Shown here one piece after another: positions 1 to 11,460 of a DNA stretch of 64,000 nucleotides. The DNA is from Ustilaginoidea virens (lineage: Eukaryota > Ascomycota > Sordariomycetes > Hypocreales > Clavicipitaceae). Numbering within the stretch: the stretch's first letter is position 1; each line of letters begins with the position of its first letter. The position numbers were made by a program, and so were the translations under genes. The stretch lies in NCBI RefSeq assembly GCF_000687475.1, contig NC_057319.1, positions 3,090,001-3,154,000 of the forward strand, given 5' to 3'. Under the pieces are notes generated by a model that saw only the letters and a program-made list of their open reading frames with translations, did not search any database and was not told the DNA's origin.

Positions 1-1453
1 GAGAGCATGGGCAGAGGTTGAAGATGCGGGCCCAATTTAAAAAACAGGAAAAAAAAAAAAAAAAAAAAAAAAAAGAGAGAGACAGAGAATTGAATGAATG
101 TCCATCATATGTTTATCATTGCGGGACCGCAATTCATCCACCAGCCAGCCAGCCATTAGCCTCCATCTGCTTGCTGCCTTGGTACGGAGGGTGTTGGGCT
201 TTAGTAAGGTCTATTGCTTACTACAGAGAATAAGAGGAGGCCAAAAGCGAAGGGGACTGGAAGGGGCAAAGACAGGGGTGGGAACTATTCCCCGCCATGT
301 TTAGGCCAGTCAGGTTGTCCGGTGCAAAGATATCTATCTTGGGCTGCTCTCTCTTTGAAGGAGAGGGCTTGAGTGTCTGGTTCTTGGAGGATGAAAGGTT
401 TGTAAAGACAGAGACGCTCAGCTCAGCTGGACAGTGAAGGGCAGGCAGACTGCACACTGTCGGCGGCCGGCAAGCCGGGCGGCACCGGCACGGTGTGAAT
501 AGGAGGGAGGTCTGGCTCGGCAGTCTATGTTTGGTTTTGAGCAGCAGGGCTAGCGGGGTGGTAGCGTGGGGCTAGGGGCTAGGCGGCCGGGTGGGTCGAC
601 GACAGCAGCTGACCACACGCACCTGCCCTGGCCAGTTGCCGCCAGTACGTACCAGACCAGACCAGACTGACCAGGCTGCTTTTGCACCTAGCTCTCATTG
701 ACCCCTCTCACCACCTCCTATGTTCCTTGCCTACCTACTTTGCCGCTTTCAGCGAGAATGGAGAAGCTCCATCGGCAGCTCCATCGGCAGCTCCATCGGC
801 AGCTCCATCGACTTTCCTGGTCCTGGTCCGATGGAGCGAACGGGGACGGTAGATTGAGGAGCCCAGCGAATACGGAAGTGGAACCGACACGGCCGCAGCA
901 CCGCAGCACAGCATCAGTCAGATTCAGCCAAGCACGCCCCGTATGGGCTCCCGTCCTTTCTTTCGCTTCTGGTGGCGGTTGCGCTGCGTTCAAGACGGGC
1001 AAACAAACGACAGAAGCAGCTGCAGCTTGACTGGAGGAGGCATGGAAGGCGCCGCCAAACAATGGGAGACAAGGGGCGCCGCCACTTGGCGACGAGAGAC
1101 AGTGTCTTGAATATTTCCCGAAGGCGGGTTGATTGTTTATTCCCGCCGGGGACGAAACGACAAAAGTTGCAAGTTTCATTCAACTAATAAGCGACGTGCG
1201 GAGCGGAGCACTCCGCGGAAAGTGTGGAAAGTGGAGAGTGTTTCGTGCACCCTTGGCGTGCCGACGCGAGTCAATCCCACGGCTGACGTTTTTCTAGGGC
1301 TTTGGTTTGTTGACCATGCATGATTCGAGAGAGTTGCGTTGAAAACAGGAAAGCTTGAGCTATGTACATGACGACAACGGAGCAGTGATGTTGATGATGA
1401 TGATGATGATGACCCTTGAGCTGGCAAAGGGGGCCGCTCAGCATGCGGTGATG

Positions 1454-1488
<35 letters not shown>

Positions 1489-1916
1489 TTTTTCCCTCTT
1501 CCTTTTGCCGTGGGCTCTGTTTGAAAGCCCGACTCGTATACTCTCACCACCCAGTGCCCACCCGTCGCAGGTTGCTTGCACTTGGTTCCGCAGAACGCGT
1601 CTGCCCCCTACAGACCACAATTTCTGTTGCGTACTACCCCAGCATGATGGGAATGCAGATATTCATAGCAATAACAATACTTGGTTGATGATTTTTTTTG
1701 TCCCTTTGTGCCATTATTTTTGTTGTCCATAGCTGGTGGGATTGCCGAGAGCGGACCACCCTGGCTGGTGCCTGCCACTAACTGCCCGGCACCTGCCCGG
1801 CACCTGCCGTTCGACACAGACAAACAGACATCCTTCAGTCGCCAACTTCCACAGTGCCGCCCGCCGTTGATCCAATTCTTTCCACGTCTGGCTGGACATT
1901 CCATTACTCTTTTCAA
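1..1916. other. Intergenic / upstream region, no gene recognised
   Basis: No convincing coding region is seen. The stretch carries a poly-A tract near 50-74, about four copies of a 12-bp unit (CAGCTCCATCGG) around 765-810, an ATG/TGATG microsatellite near 1387-1410, and a poly-T run of about 31 bases from 1456. Short open frames here have biased, low-complexity composition and no family resemblance. Confidence 0.6.
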
Positions 1917-1969
1917 AACAAGCAACAAGCAACAAGCAACAAGCAACAAGCAACAAGCAACAAGCAACA
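1917..1969. repeat. 7-bp tandem repeat in the ALDH leader
   Basis: About 7.5 uninterrupted copies of the 7-bp unit ACAAGCA end roughly 50 bp before the ATG of the aldehyde dehydrogenase gene, so they probably lie in its 5' UTR or core promoter. A unit length not divisible by three and near-perfect copies suggest a slippage-prone microsatellite. Confidence 0.85.
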
Positions 1970-2019
1970 GCTTCACTTCCAGCCCACCGGCTGTCGTCAA
2001 ATGCCTCGTCCCGCCCACC

Positions 2020-3564
2020 ATGACCTTCTCGTCGCAAATTCACACCTTCCACTCGGGCAAACCCCAACCTGACTCGTCCTCGTCCTCGTCCTCGTCCGCA
2101 TCGACCTTTGAATCCATCGATCCCGCCACGGGAAGCCCGCTGGCTACCATCTACACGACCACCCCCAAACAGCTCGACGACGCCGTCGCCGCCGCTCAAG
2201 CCGCCTTCCCCGTCTGGTCGCAGACTCCTGCGCCGAAGCGCGCCGCCGTCCTCCTGCGCGCTGCCGCCATTCTCCGCCAGCGCAATGACGAGCTCGCCTT
2301 GACCGAGACTCTCGACACGGGCAAGGCCTGGGCCGAGACGTCCACCGTGGATGTCGTCACCGGCGCCGACGTCCTCGAATACTACGCTCACTTCGTCGCC
2401 GGCGGGCTGCCCGGCCAGCATACCCGTCTCCGCCGCGACGCCTACATCCTGACCACCCACGAGCCCTTGGGGGTTTGCGCCGGCATTGGCGCCTGGAACT
2501 ACCCTATTCAGATTGCCCTGTGGAAATCGGCCGCTTGCCTGGCAGCCGGCAACTGCATGGTGTACAAGCCCAGCGAAGTCACGCCCCTGCACGCAAACAC
2601 CCTGGCTCAAATCTACGTCGAGGCGGGCCTACCCGCTGGCGTCTTCAACGTTGTGTATGGCGACGGCCCTTCTGTTGGTGCGCCCTTGGTCGCCCATCCC
2701 GGCATTGCCAAGGTCAGCTTCACCGGCCAGGTCAGCACCGGCGCCAAGGTCGCCAGCGAAGCTGCCAAGGGCATGAAGAGCGTCACCATGGAGCTTGGGG
2801 GGAAAAGCCCCGTCATCGTCTTGCCCGACGCCCATGTTGACGAGGCGGCCGACATCGCCATGGCCGCAAACTTCTTCTCAACCGGCCAGGTTTGCACCAA
2901 CGGAACCCGCGTCTTTGTCCCCGACACCATGCTCGAGGCCGTCGAGGAGGCCGTGGTGCAGCGTTGCCGGCAAGGCGTCCGCATGGGACTGCCGCGCGAC
3001 GAAAGGACCAACTTTGGCCCCGTCGTCAGTGCTGCCCAGCGCGACAAGATCAACATGTACATTGAGCACGGCAAGCAGGTTGACCGCGCCAAAGTCCTCT
3101 ACGACGGATCCCTTGACGCGCAAAAGGACAAGCCCACGCCCGGAGGCTTCTGGGTTCCTCCCGTCGTCTTCACAAACTGCACGGATGGCATGCGCGTCGT
3201 TGGCGAAGAGATTTTCGGTCCCGTCATGTGCATCCTGCCCTACAAGGTACGGGGGAAATCTCAACAAGACTGGTTGGCCGAGGTGATTCGCCGGGCGAAC
3301 GGCACGCCCATGGGCCTGGCTGCCGGGGTGGTGTCGAGCGATGTTGGTCTGGCCCAGGACGTGATTCGACAGCTGGACGCAGGCATCACTTGGATCAACA
3401 CATGGGGTGAGTCTCCGGCGGAGATGCCGGTTGGCGGGTGGAAGATGAGCGGGATTGGGTTGGAGAATGGCCACGAGGGCATCCAGGCCTACATGAGGGT
3501 CAAGAGTACCTTGGTGCAGCTAGGTCAAGGGGCTTGCAGGGGATTATTTGCTGCCAAGCTGTAG
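2020..3564 (+). CDS. Aldehyde dehydrogenase, betaine-aldehyde dehydrogenase type
   Basis: Single-exon protein of 514 residues, the usual length for the ALDH superfamily. It oxidises an aldehyde to the acid with NAD(P)+; the closest match in motif style is betaine aldehyde dehydrogenase, the second step from choline to glycine betaine. Seen directly: the general-base motif MELGGKSP with Glu258, the nucleophile motif STGQVCTNGTR with Cys292, the cofactor-side motif FTGQVSTG, and the C-terminal MPVGGWKMSGIGLENG block. The start at 2020 sits in a CCACCATG context; the open frame extends upstream but only through the repeat-rich leader. No mitochondrial presequence or C-terminal SKL-type signal is evident (ends FAAKL; AKL resembles a peroxisomal PTS1, which is worth noting). 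The substrate is inferred. Other ALDH9-like aminoaldehyde dehydrogenases are possible. Confidence 0.9.
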   Translation: MTFSSQIHTFHSGKPQPDSSSSSSSSASTFESIDPATGSPLATIYTTTPKQLDDAVAAAQAAFPVWSQTPAPKRAAVLLRAAAILRQRNDELALTETLDTGKAWAETSTVDVVTGADVLEYYAHFVAGGLPGQHTRLRRDAYILTTHEPLGVCAGIGAWNYPIQIALWKSAACLAAGNCMVYKPSEVTPLHANTLAQIYVEAGLPAGVFNVVYGDGPSVGAPLVAHPGIAKVSFTGQVSTGAKVASEAAKGMKSVTMELGGKSPVIVLPDAHVDEAADIAMAANFFSTGQVCTNGTRVFVPDTMLEAVEEAVVQRCRQGVRMGLPRDERTNFGPVVSAAQRDKINMYIEHGKQVDRAKVLYDGSLDAQKDKPTPGGFWVPPVVFTNCTDGMRVVGEEIFGPVMCILPYKVRGKSQQDWLAEVIRRANGTPMGLAAGVVSSDVGLAQDVIRQLDAGITWINTWGESPAEMPVGGWKMSGIGLENGHEGIQAYMRVKSTLVQLGQGACRGLFAAKL

Positions 3565-5468
3565 GTAATTTCAAGGGGATGAAGAGCAAAAAAGCATAAA
3601 GCATCAACCGCCATGGTTTTGTTTCTTTCAGGTGTGTGTCTGTGAGGTTTTTTTTTTTTTTTTCTTTTTTTCTTTTCTTATAGTTGGCAACCGGGACAAC
3701 CCAAATTCAAAGCCGAAAGAGGGTGATGAGTCGGGAGGGATGTGGTCGCCTCGGACGGGTGAGCAACCAAAAGAACGTACAGTAGCACGTACTTTACTCC
3801 TGCAGTTCCCTTCCTGCCGACCAGCTGTAAAATCTACAGTCCCCTTCGTCCGGAGCGCGGATGCCGACAAGTCTTGGACGCCAACCAGTTCGGCACGCAA
3901 CTACCCCTCCCCAGCCCCGTTGTCGTTGTCGTGTTGCGTCAATGCACGTGTGACCCCGTCACCCGCCGTCGCCCGTCGCCCGTCACCCGTCATCCGCCAT
4001 CCGTCATCCCGACGCCTCGAAGCCCCATCTCGTTACATACCCGTACCTATCAGGTGACCCGTAACAGGTAGGTACCTTACCTAGGTTGTAGGCTACCTAA
4101 ACTAACTTGCCTAACCTCGGCAACCTTGCAATATCCTCACCCCCCCCCCCCCCCCAAAGGCAGCCGGAACCCTACCTGATTGCCTGTGCTGCTTGTTCGT
4201 CTTCATCTTCATCTTTATTTGCCTCTCTCTCGCATGCAGGTGAGGAGGGGTTTTGGGCCAAAGGGAGAGAGAGTCAGAGCCAGATTGCACCACAGGCCCA
4301 CTTCACACCAGTGACAGTGGCCCCTCCAACGTCGGAACGTCGAACCCGCCTCGGCGATTTATCTTCGGACAAGGTCAGACCAGACACGTTTGGCACATAG
4401 TCAATTCGGCATCTTGGCTGCTCTCTCGACAGCCTCGTGACGCTTTCCGTCCCGACTTCCCCCAGCCTGGCCCAGCCTGGGTTGACAGACAACGTCGCAG
4501 CTTCCGCAAGTAAGTGGCGGGCCACCAATTACCGCACGAAGCATGTACTTGGGCCGAGGAAGGCGCTTGGGGGTCAAGTACATACATACCTACCTACCTC
4601 CTGCCTCCCAGATAGTCACGGCCACACCTGCCTCTTGCCACTTGCCCGCTCTTCTACCACTTCCTTCCTCCCCGTTGAAACAGTCCTTTCCCCCTGCGCC
4701 TGTTTACCTGAAGCAAGAGCGTCCTTGCAACATGCAGACCTGCAAAGCTGGCCACGTTGCAATACACAACTCCATGCATCCTTGGCGCTTCGTCTCCAAC
4801 CCCGAAATCAAAAGCATCGGCTGCGCAGCGCGGACACACGGAAGATGGCAATGGGGGTCGGGTGCTAGTAACATCTGCTCCACGTGGCACGTCACGTCAC
4901 GTTCCTTCCCTGTCTCTCTGCAAGCCCTGCCTTGTTCCTTTTCCCTGCAATCAGACTCAAGGTCCGCATGAAAACGAAAGACCATGTACCGAGCGTTACC
5001 CTACGCACGCTTGGATTATTCCTTGACGATGCGTTGGAACGTACAAATGGCATGGATACGCCGCCACTGTGCGGTTTTTTCACTCGCCAACACCGGCAAA
5101 CTTTCCCAATGAGAATTTACATACCAAGCAGACAGGAGGAGGTAGGCAAGTAGGGCACTCTGTACGGGATATTTCTTCTTGACCCCATCAGCCCCAGAAA
5201 CCTACAATTTGACCACCTCGCTCCCGGACATCTTCTCCCGCCTCGAGTTTTATATATATACATGTTTTTTTTTTTTTTTTTCCCTTTGCTAAATGATCGG
5301 TCCATCTTTTCTTATTCCTCTGCAATTCTACACCTAGACATCTTATAGGTCAATTGTGATCTGCCAGTCTACCGCCTCGCCTTCGGTGGCCTCAATACCA
5401 CCGTCAGCGCTTCACCACTTTTTGTTTTCAGAATCGCACTCTCTATCGTTGGCCGCTAACTATTCACC
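3565..5468. other. Intergenic region upstream of the carnitine acetyltransferase
   Basis: No gene recognised. It contains poly-T near 3649-3677, runs of CCCGTC/CCGTCA-type short repeats near 3955-4015, clustered TACCT/GGTA motifs around 4060-4110, a poly-C tract near 4140-4156 and a pyrimidine-rich stretch before 5469 that looks like a promoter or 5' UTR. Short open frames overlap each other on both strands and are not supported. Confidence 0.55.
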
Positions 5469-8175
5469 ATGACCGCCAAAGTCCGACCCTTCAACTCTCC
5501 AAGCTCCCTGGCAGAGAGGCTAGCTGAACCTCTGCCCGTGACGGCCACTCCTCGAAAGTTTTCGGCATCTGCTGCATCCACCTCGCCCCGGTCACCTCTC
5601 AACTCGTCTGGCACTTACACCAGAATGCCTTCAGACAATGGTGGAAAGGTCAACCAACATGGAGGCATCACATTTGCTGCCCAGGATAAGCTGCCCAAGC
5701 TCCCCATTCCAGACCTGGCTAGTACCAGTAAAAAGTACTTGGAGGCGCTGAAGCCTCTGCAGACTCCCAGGGAGCAAGCTGAAACAGAGCACGCCGTGAG
5801 AAACTTTCTGGCCACGGACGGGCCAGACCTGCAGCGGAAGTTGAGCAAGTATGCTCAGGGCAAGACCAGTTACATCGAGCAGTTTTGTAAGCAAACTTGA
5901 CCGCCCCTGGGGGGGGTCCCCCTTTATTCTGGAGGTCCCCCTTTCGTTTCGGCGCCCTCCCTCTGATACCAACTTCCAGGGTACGACTCCTACCTCAATT
6001 TTGACAACCCTGTCGTTTTAAATCTGAATCCCTTCTTCCTCCTCGAAGATGATCCCACACCCGCACGCGGCAACCAAGTGACGCGTGCTGCATCCCTGGT
6101 CGTCTCTGCACTCGAATTCATTCGGGCAGTCCGCAAGGAAGAGCTTCCGCCAGACACAATCAAAGGCAAGCCCTTGTGCATGTACCAGTTTTCCCGCCTC
6201 TTTGGAACAGCTCGAGTGCCTACGGAACATGGCTGTCAGATCGTGCAGACCCCCGAAGCGAAGCACATCGTGGTCATTTGCCACGGCCAGATTTATTGGT
6301 TTGACGTTCTCGACGACAACTCAGACGTCATCATGACGGAAAAGGACATTGCCGTCAACCTGCAGACAATTACCGAGGACGCGGCTCAGACTCCCATCCA
6401 GGAAGCGGCCAAAGGTGCTTTGGGGGTGCTGAGTACCGAGAACCGCAAGATCTGGTCAGGTCTGAGGGACGTCTTGACCAAGGATGCTGGATCCAACAAT
6501 GCCGATTGTCTCAACATTGTGGATTCCGCCCTCTTTGCGCTGTGCCTCGATTATACCGAGCCGCAAGACGTTGCTGCCCTGTGCCAAAACATGCTGTGCG
6601 GCACAAGTGAGGTGAAGAACGGAGTGCAGATTGGAACCTGTACCAATCGCTGGTACGACAAGATGCAAATCATTGTCTGCAAAAACGGGAGCGCGGGAAT
6701 CAACTTTGAGCACACCGGTGTCGACGGACACACTGTCCTTCGATTCGCCAGCGACGTCTACACAGACACCATTCTGCGATTTGCGCGCACCATCAATGGG
6801 CAGGCCCCGACGCTGTGGACGTCGACGAGTCCAGACCCGCTGAAACGAGATGCCGAGAGCTTTGGAGACGTCAACACCACACCGCGCAAGCTCGAGTGGG
6901 ACATGATTCCCGAACTGAGTATCGCTGTGCGCTTCGCGGAGACGAGACTGGCCGATCTCATTGAGCAGAACGAGTTTCAGTGCCTCGACTTCAAGTCTTA
7001 CGGCAAGAACTTCATCACCTCTATGAGTTTCTCGCCCGATGCGTTCGTCCAGATGGCGTTTCAGGCAGCATACTACGGTCTCTATGGCCGCGTGGAATGC
7101 ACCTATGAGCCAGCCATGACCAAGTTCTACCTCCATGGCCGGACAGAGGCAATTCGCACCGTCTCCAGGGAGTCGGTTGAGTTTGTGCAGGCCTTTTGGG
7201 CAGACCACCCCGTCGAGCACAAGATTGAGGCGCTGAAGCGCGCTTGTCAGAAACACGTCGAACGCACGAGGGAATGTCTCAAGGCCGAAGGCTGCGATCG
7301 CCACCTGTATGCTCTGTTCTGCGTCTGGCAAAAGTACGTCGACGACGAGGCAGACAGCAGCACGGGCAGCATCGGTCGCTCCAGCTCACCCGAATTTTCC
7401 CCCGTCAGCAGTCTCGGCACCGAGTCCCCCAGACCGGCAGATGAAGTCCCGGACGCCAAGTCAAGCACAGAGCGCGGCGACAGCTCAAACTCTCGGTCAC
7501 GGGATGCGCACCCCCTCCCACTGATCTTTGCTGACGGCGGCTGGGACAAGCTCAACACGACCGTGCTGTCAACCTCCAACTGCGGCAACCCGTCCCTTCG
7601 GCAGTTCGGATTCGGCCCCACGTCTGGCGACGGCTTCGGAATAGGGTACATCATCAAGGACGACTGCATCTCCATCTGCGTGTCCAGCAAACACCGCCAG
7701 ACGAAGCGCTTCGTAGACACGCTGGAGAGCTATCTTCTCGAAATCCGACGCATCCTGAGAATCACGAACCGCGCATGCTCAACCGTCAAGAGCAGCCGAG
7801 CGCGGGAGGCCGAGTCGTCGAGGCCAAAGCAGATGAACCGACTCAAGTCCCGCGGGCGATTGATCACGGCGGAAGGCGCGGCCAAGGAAACGGTCAGCCA
7901 GACGGAAGAGGGTGCGGCTGGAAGCGACGACGACGAGTTGGGCGGCTGTACGTTGTTCTCTTTTTTTCTTTAGTCTCAACTGCATCGACTTGCTCTTCTT
8001 TTTGCTAATACCATTGCTCTTGCCAGACGGCTTCTTTGATGCTGGAATGCTCCTCCAGACTTTGAAGGCGCATGATGCAGCAGACGACCAGGCTCATGGC
8101 AAGGCTTCCGAGAGGGCGGCTGTGCACGCAAGGCGGAGGGATGTAGGCAAGAAGTTGAGGCTGACGACAGAGTAA
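5469..8175 (+). CDS. Carnitine O-acetyltransferase (choline/carnitine acyltransferase family)
   Basis: Three exons, 5469-5886, 5980-7947 and 8027-8175, give 844 residues. Intron 1 (GTAAGC...CAG) restores the family block FWYDSYLNFDNPVV; intron 2 (GTACGT...CAG, CTAAT branch-like site) restores GGYGFFDAGMLLQ. The enzyme moves acetyl groups between CoA and carnitine. Seen: the catalytic histidine in NFEHTGVDG (His384 of the spliced protein), the acyltransferase STS signature in LSTSNCGNPS, and the family C-terminal GDGFGIGYIIKDD region. The protein is longer than typical carnitine acetyltransferases (about 600-670) because of a Ser/Pro-rich insert encoded around 7330-7520 and a C-terminal tail. 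It has neither a clear mitochondrial presequence nor a C-terminal peroxisomal tripeptide (ends LTTE), so a cytosolic form like Aspergillus FacC is the best inference. Exon joins are well supported by frame and conserved motifs. Confidence 0.92.
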
Positions 8176-8622
8176 AACAAGCACGCATGTGTGACGGAGA
8201 TGTGGCATGAAGATGATTTCCTGGATATGCGTAGTGCGGGGGAGGGAGTTGAGCAACGGGATCTAAGACGGCTTCTGTAAGGGTCTTGCGCCGTTCTTTT
8301 CTTTTTCATTTCCATCACCTTGTTGACCAGGTACCTACCTACCTCTTGTGTTGCCCGTATTGTGATCGGTTTTTGGTCTTTTTTGCCCCAAGTTTGATTA
8401 TTCTTGCTCCAATTCATCCGCCTTGGTTACGTGTGGTGTTGCCCATATTTCGCGACTGTTTAGAGACGTTTACAGCTGCCCATGCCCGGCCGTCCCTCGC
8501 AATCAACAGTAAAGCTCGAGACTCGCATTTTTTTTTCTTCGTTGTTGTAGCAGTTGCACCAGCCGGAGAAGCCATCGTCCAACACCCAAACACCCAACAC
8601 CACGGGGGAATACAACGAAAGG

Positions 8623-8677
<55 letters not shown>

Positions 8678-8895
8678 CAGAAACAGTGAGGGTGTCGGTG
8701 GTTTGCGGCTGGTGGATGGTTTGATTCGCCGCTTGCCTCTGCATAGGCCCGCCCCTGCCAGAGGCGGTGCATTAGCCCAGCTCGTGCATTTATTTGTCCG
8801 CGGTGGTTGTCGCCGGTCTGGGAAGCGGCACCGGTGCTAACGGAGTTGGAAGGCGTCAGCGCGGAGCGACTGCCGGTGGTTTGGGCGCGCTGAAC
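8176..8895. other. Intergenic region with long poly-T
   Basis: Contains the 3' flank of the carnitine acetyltransferase gene and a very long poly-T run. No coding region is supported. Confidence 0.6.
8628..8677. repeat. Poly-T tract of 50 bases
   Basis: Fifty consecutive T residues followed by CAG, the longest homopolymer in the window. The length may be an assembly or sequencing estimate. A reverse-transcribed poly-A tail of an inserted transcript on the minus strand is one possible origin, but no target-site duplication was verified. Confidence 0.8.
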
Positions 8896-9253
8896 ATGCA
8901 ACAAAGTAAGATGAAGAAAATTCCATTAGATGTTGCGCAAATGTCCCTTGAGAAAGTCTGTTATTATTGCGGAGGAGATTTGTTTTACTTTTCCACAAGA
9001 CCCGACTGGAAAGAACGATACTGCAAAAGGAAATGATGCTGCGAAAGGAAATTTGCGACCAAGGAAGAAAATGTGCCGATCCTCAAATTGGATACAGAGC
9101 AAAAGGTTGACGATGAGCCGGAAGATATAAAAAAAGGTAAAGCAAGTGGGGAATAAAGACGACGATACTATAATTAGGGCGGCTAGGATTATTGTTGCAG
9201 ACGCAATAAGAGTGGAATTCGAGAAAATTGCCAATGCAATGAAGAATAAGTGA
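8896..9253 (+). pseudogene. Decayed coding remnant of unknown family
   Basis: One frame reads from the ATG at 8896 with protein-like composition (Lys/Glu/Asp rich, a CYYC pair), meets an in-frame TGA at 9034-9036, then stays open and protein-like to a TAA at 9154-9156. A second block in another frame then gives a plausible C-terminus (IIRAARIIVADA...FEKIANAM) ending at the TGA 9251-9253. No good splice signals bridge the TGA or the frame change, so a gene broken by one nonsense and one frameshift change is the simplest reading. The region is more AT-rich than its neighbours. I do not recognise the family; an intron-containing short gene remains possible. Confidence 0.35.
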
Positions 9254-9296
9254 CCGATGATAATAGTTTATTATTACTTTGCTGGTTTTTTATCTG

Positions 9297-9327
<31 letters not shown>

Positions 9328-9818
9328 GAAGAAATTTAATTTTTTTTTTTTTTTTAGTGTTGTGGACAACACCATGACGAAAACGGGGGTCCTGTTGAAG
9401 GGACAAAAGAATAATTTAGCTTAGAAAACCAACCGACCTTCATACCACCATTTTGGACCCGTGTCAATAGCAATGATTCAGCACGGGGTGACAAGAATAT
9501 ATGGAAATTCAGCCTCAAACTCTATCCGGAAACCATGCGCCCTGGCAGATGCGCATGCTCACCAGCGTGCGGCCGCCAATCCTGGCAACCCATGGACCGC
9601 GATAGCTCAGAAGACGTCGGTTCCGAAACGGCGCACCTCCCGCTCACCGGACCAGCTCGTTGGCGGCAGAGTCACTCGATTGTGAGGCAGAGGGAGCTGC
9701 ACTTCCTACCGACAGAGGGCCGGTTTGCGTAACCCGAGGCGGAGCCACCGAAGCCACTGCAGCCTCTGTAGCCTCTGTAGTATTCAAGGCTTCCTTGGCT
9801 GTGGGCTGGCCTGGTTTG
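9254..9818. other. Intergenic, homopolymer-rich
   Basis: Poly-T runs near 9299-9323 and 9339-9355, and otherwise no recognisable gene. It lies downstream of both flanking genes. Confidence 0.55.
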
Positions 9819-11460
9819 CTATTTGCTTTCCTTTGTCGTTGATTGGATCTTGGCCCGCTTGGACACAAAATCCATCGACAAATCATCCGCAGAGGTGTCA
9901 GAATCGGGGTCATGAGACGGTGCGTTGTTTCGCGGTGTTGAAGCGCCTTGACTCGCATCTCCCGTCATCGTTTCGGCGACCGATATATCGGTCTCGAAGC
10001 TCAAGGCCGGGTTGTTCTCTGATGCAGAGGTAGCAATCGTAGAGTCGGTGACCTCATTGTTGGCTTGCGTGATCGCCTCATCTCTCTGCTGCTTTGCCCA
10101 ATCCCTTGCATTGCGGTAGGCTGCGACCCCTTGACGAAATGAATCGCGGTTACCCGTGAGAGCGTATGCATTGATCTGCGTCATCACGTATTCGCTCTTC
10201 GCTCGGGGATTTGATGATGGTACCGGATGGCTAGTGTACATTTTGATTTGCCCGTCCAGATAAGTACACGTGACGGCATGAGCTCTATTGTCGTAGACCG
10301 GGGATGGTTCCCCATAGGAGAGCAGCCGTTGCATGCCCCTGGCTTGCAGAGCACCATCGTAACACGCTTGTCGCTCAGCCACCGCACTCGATCCATCTGG
10401 GCCCTTCACAGCTAGTGAGAAGTTCGGTGCAACGGGGAGGTCGTGCTGGGTTGAAGGAACAATGAAACCGCCGAGCTCCGACCGTATCTTTCTGTCGAGT
10501 TGCTCAGGCCGGGCACCGTAGTATAGGTCCGGATTCCCCGGCACAAGGGTGCCGTCTGTCAGAGGGTCGAGATTCGTAAAGGGAATTTGTCCGGCAACGC
10601 ACTTGCGGTCCCCAACATTGCCTTCAATTATAGGGATCACTGTGGTGGTGACCTGCCTCTCTTTTGAAACGTGCGCAGCTGCTTGCCTGAAGTGGAAGAA
10701 ATCGTCCTCTGAGAATCGTGAAGGCGACAGAGATGGCCTTGGCTGTCGCAGCACCTCTCTGATTTCCTCTATGTTCTCTGGCTGTGGAGTCGCTCGTCCA
10801 TCTGGATATTGGTACAAATCAGGGTAGATGCCATGGTCGATAAGATGTTGCTGGAAGGCACGATCATATGGCCCGGTGCTCTTGGTTCTCTTGGTGTTCT
10901 TGGTGCTCTTGGTGCCCTCGGTGTTCGACGCAGACATATTCTTCAAAGGGGATGCCGAGCCCTGCTTCCGACGGCCGAGACTAGACTGGCTCATCCCTTC
11001 CGTAAGGGCGGTGCTGGGCTCAGGATACTGCAAAGAGTCAGCCAGTCCAACAAAGTTTTTGACGACCACATACTCCTCTCAGGCCCGAAAGGTCTGGGCC
11101 GCCCTGTCTTGCAATGCGCTTGATAAGTCCCAGGGACTTCGGCGTGCAGCGGGAAAGACAGTCGGCGGCGTGGAGACGCTGCTTTGCCTCGGTAGGGCGT
11201 CCCGTAACTGGATGACAGCCTGGCTTGTGCGACGAGCCGCCAGCTAGGCGGGCGCTCTCGTGGTTTCTTCTGTCCAACTCGCGTAATGCGCTTCTTGTTA
11301 GCGGGATCTCCGAGAGGTTATCCCAAAACGATGGCGGAGGCTGCGCGGGATGGTCGAGCTTCTGCTTCTCTAGCTGGCGCTGCCAAGCGTCGGTTGGCGG
11401 TTGTCCGTGGTTCGACTGTCGCCGACGCTTGCGTGGGCTGATGACAACGTTTTCGTCCAT
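9819..11460 (-). CDS. DUF7924-type fungal protein of unknown function
   Basis: Two exons on the minus strand, 11460-11074 and 11027-9819, joined over a 46-bp intron (GTATGT...TTGCAG), give 531 residues. Exon 1 alone ends in a premature stop and exon 2 alone has a false start; the join restores DLSGLRGYPEPS, the pattern expected in this family. Seen: a basic N-terminus with PRKRRR (possible nuclear signal), the FWDNLSEIPLTRSALRELDRRN-like segment near residues 45-65 and the large C-terminal domain with VAPNFSLAVKGPDG, TCTYLDGQIKMY and TQINAYALTGN typical of these proteins. The family is expanded and variable among filamentous fungi; no biochemical function is known to me. The Ser/Thr-rich tail ends with a KRAK-type basic motif. 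Family naming is from memory of its sequence pattern. Confidence 0.8.

Noticed and set aside
1714..2610. 298-codon minus-strand frame at the ALDH start
   Set aside because: Gly/Arg-rich shadow of the ALDH exon, including the translated tandem repeat; no domain.
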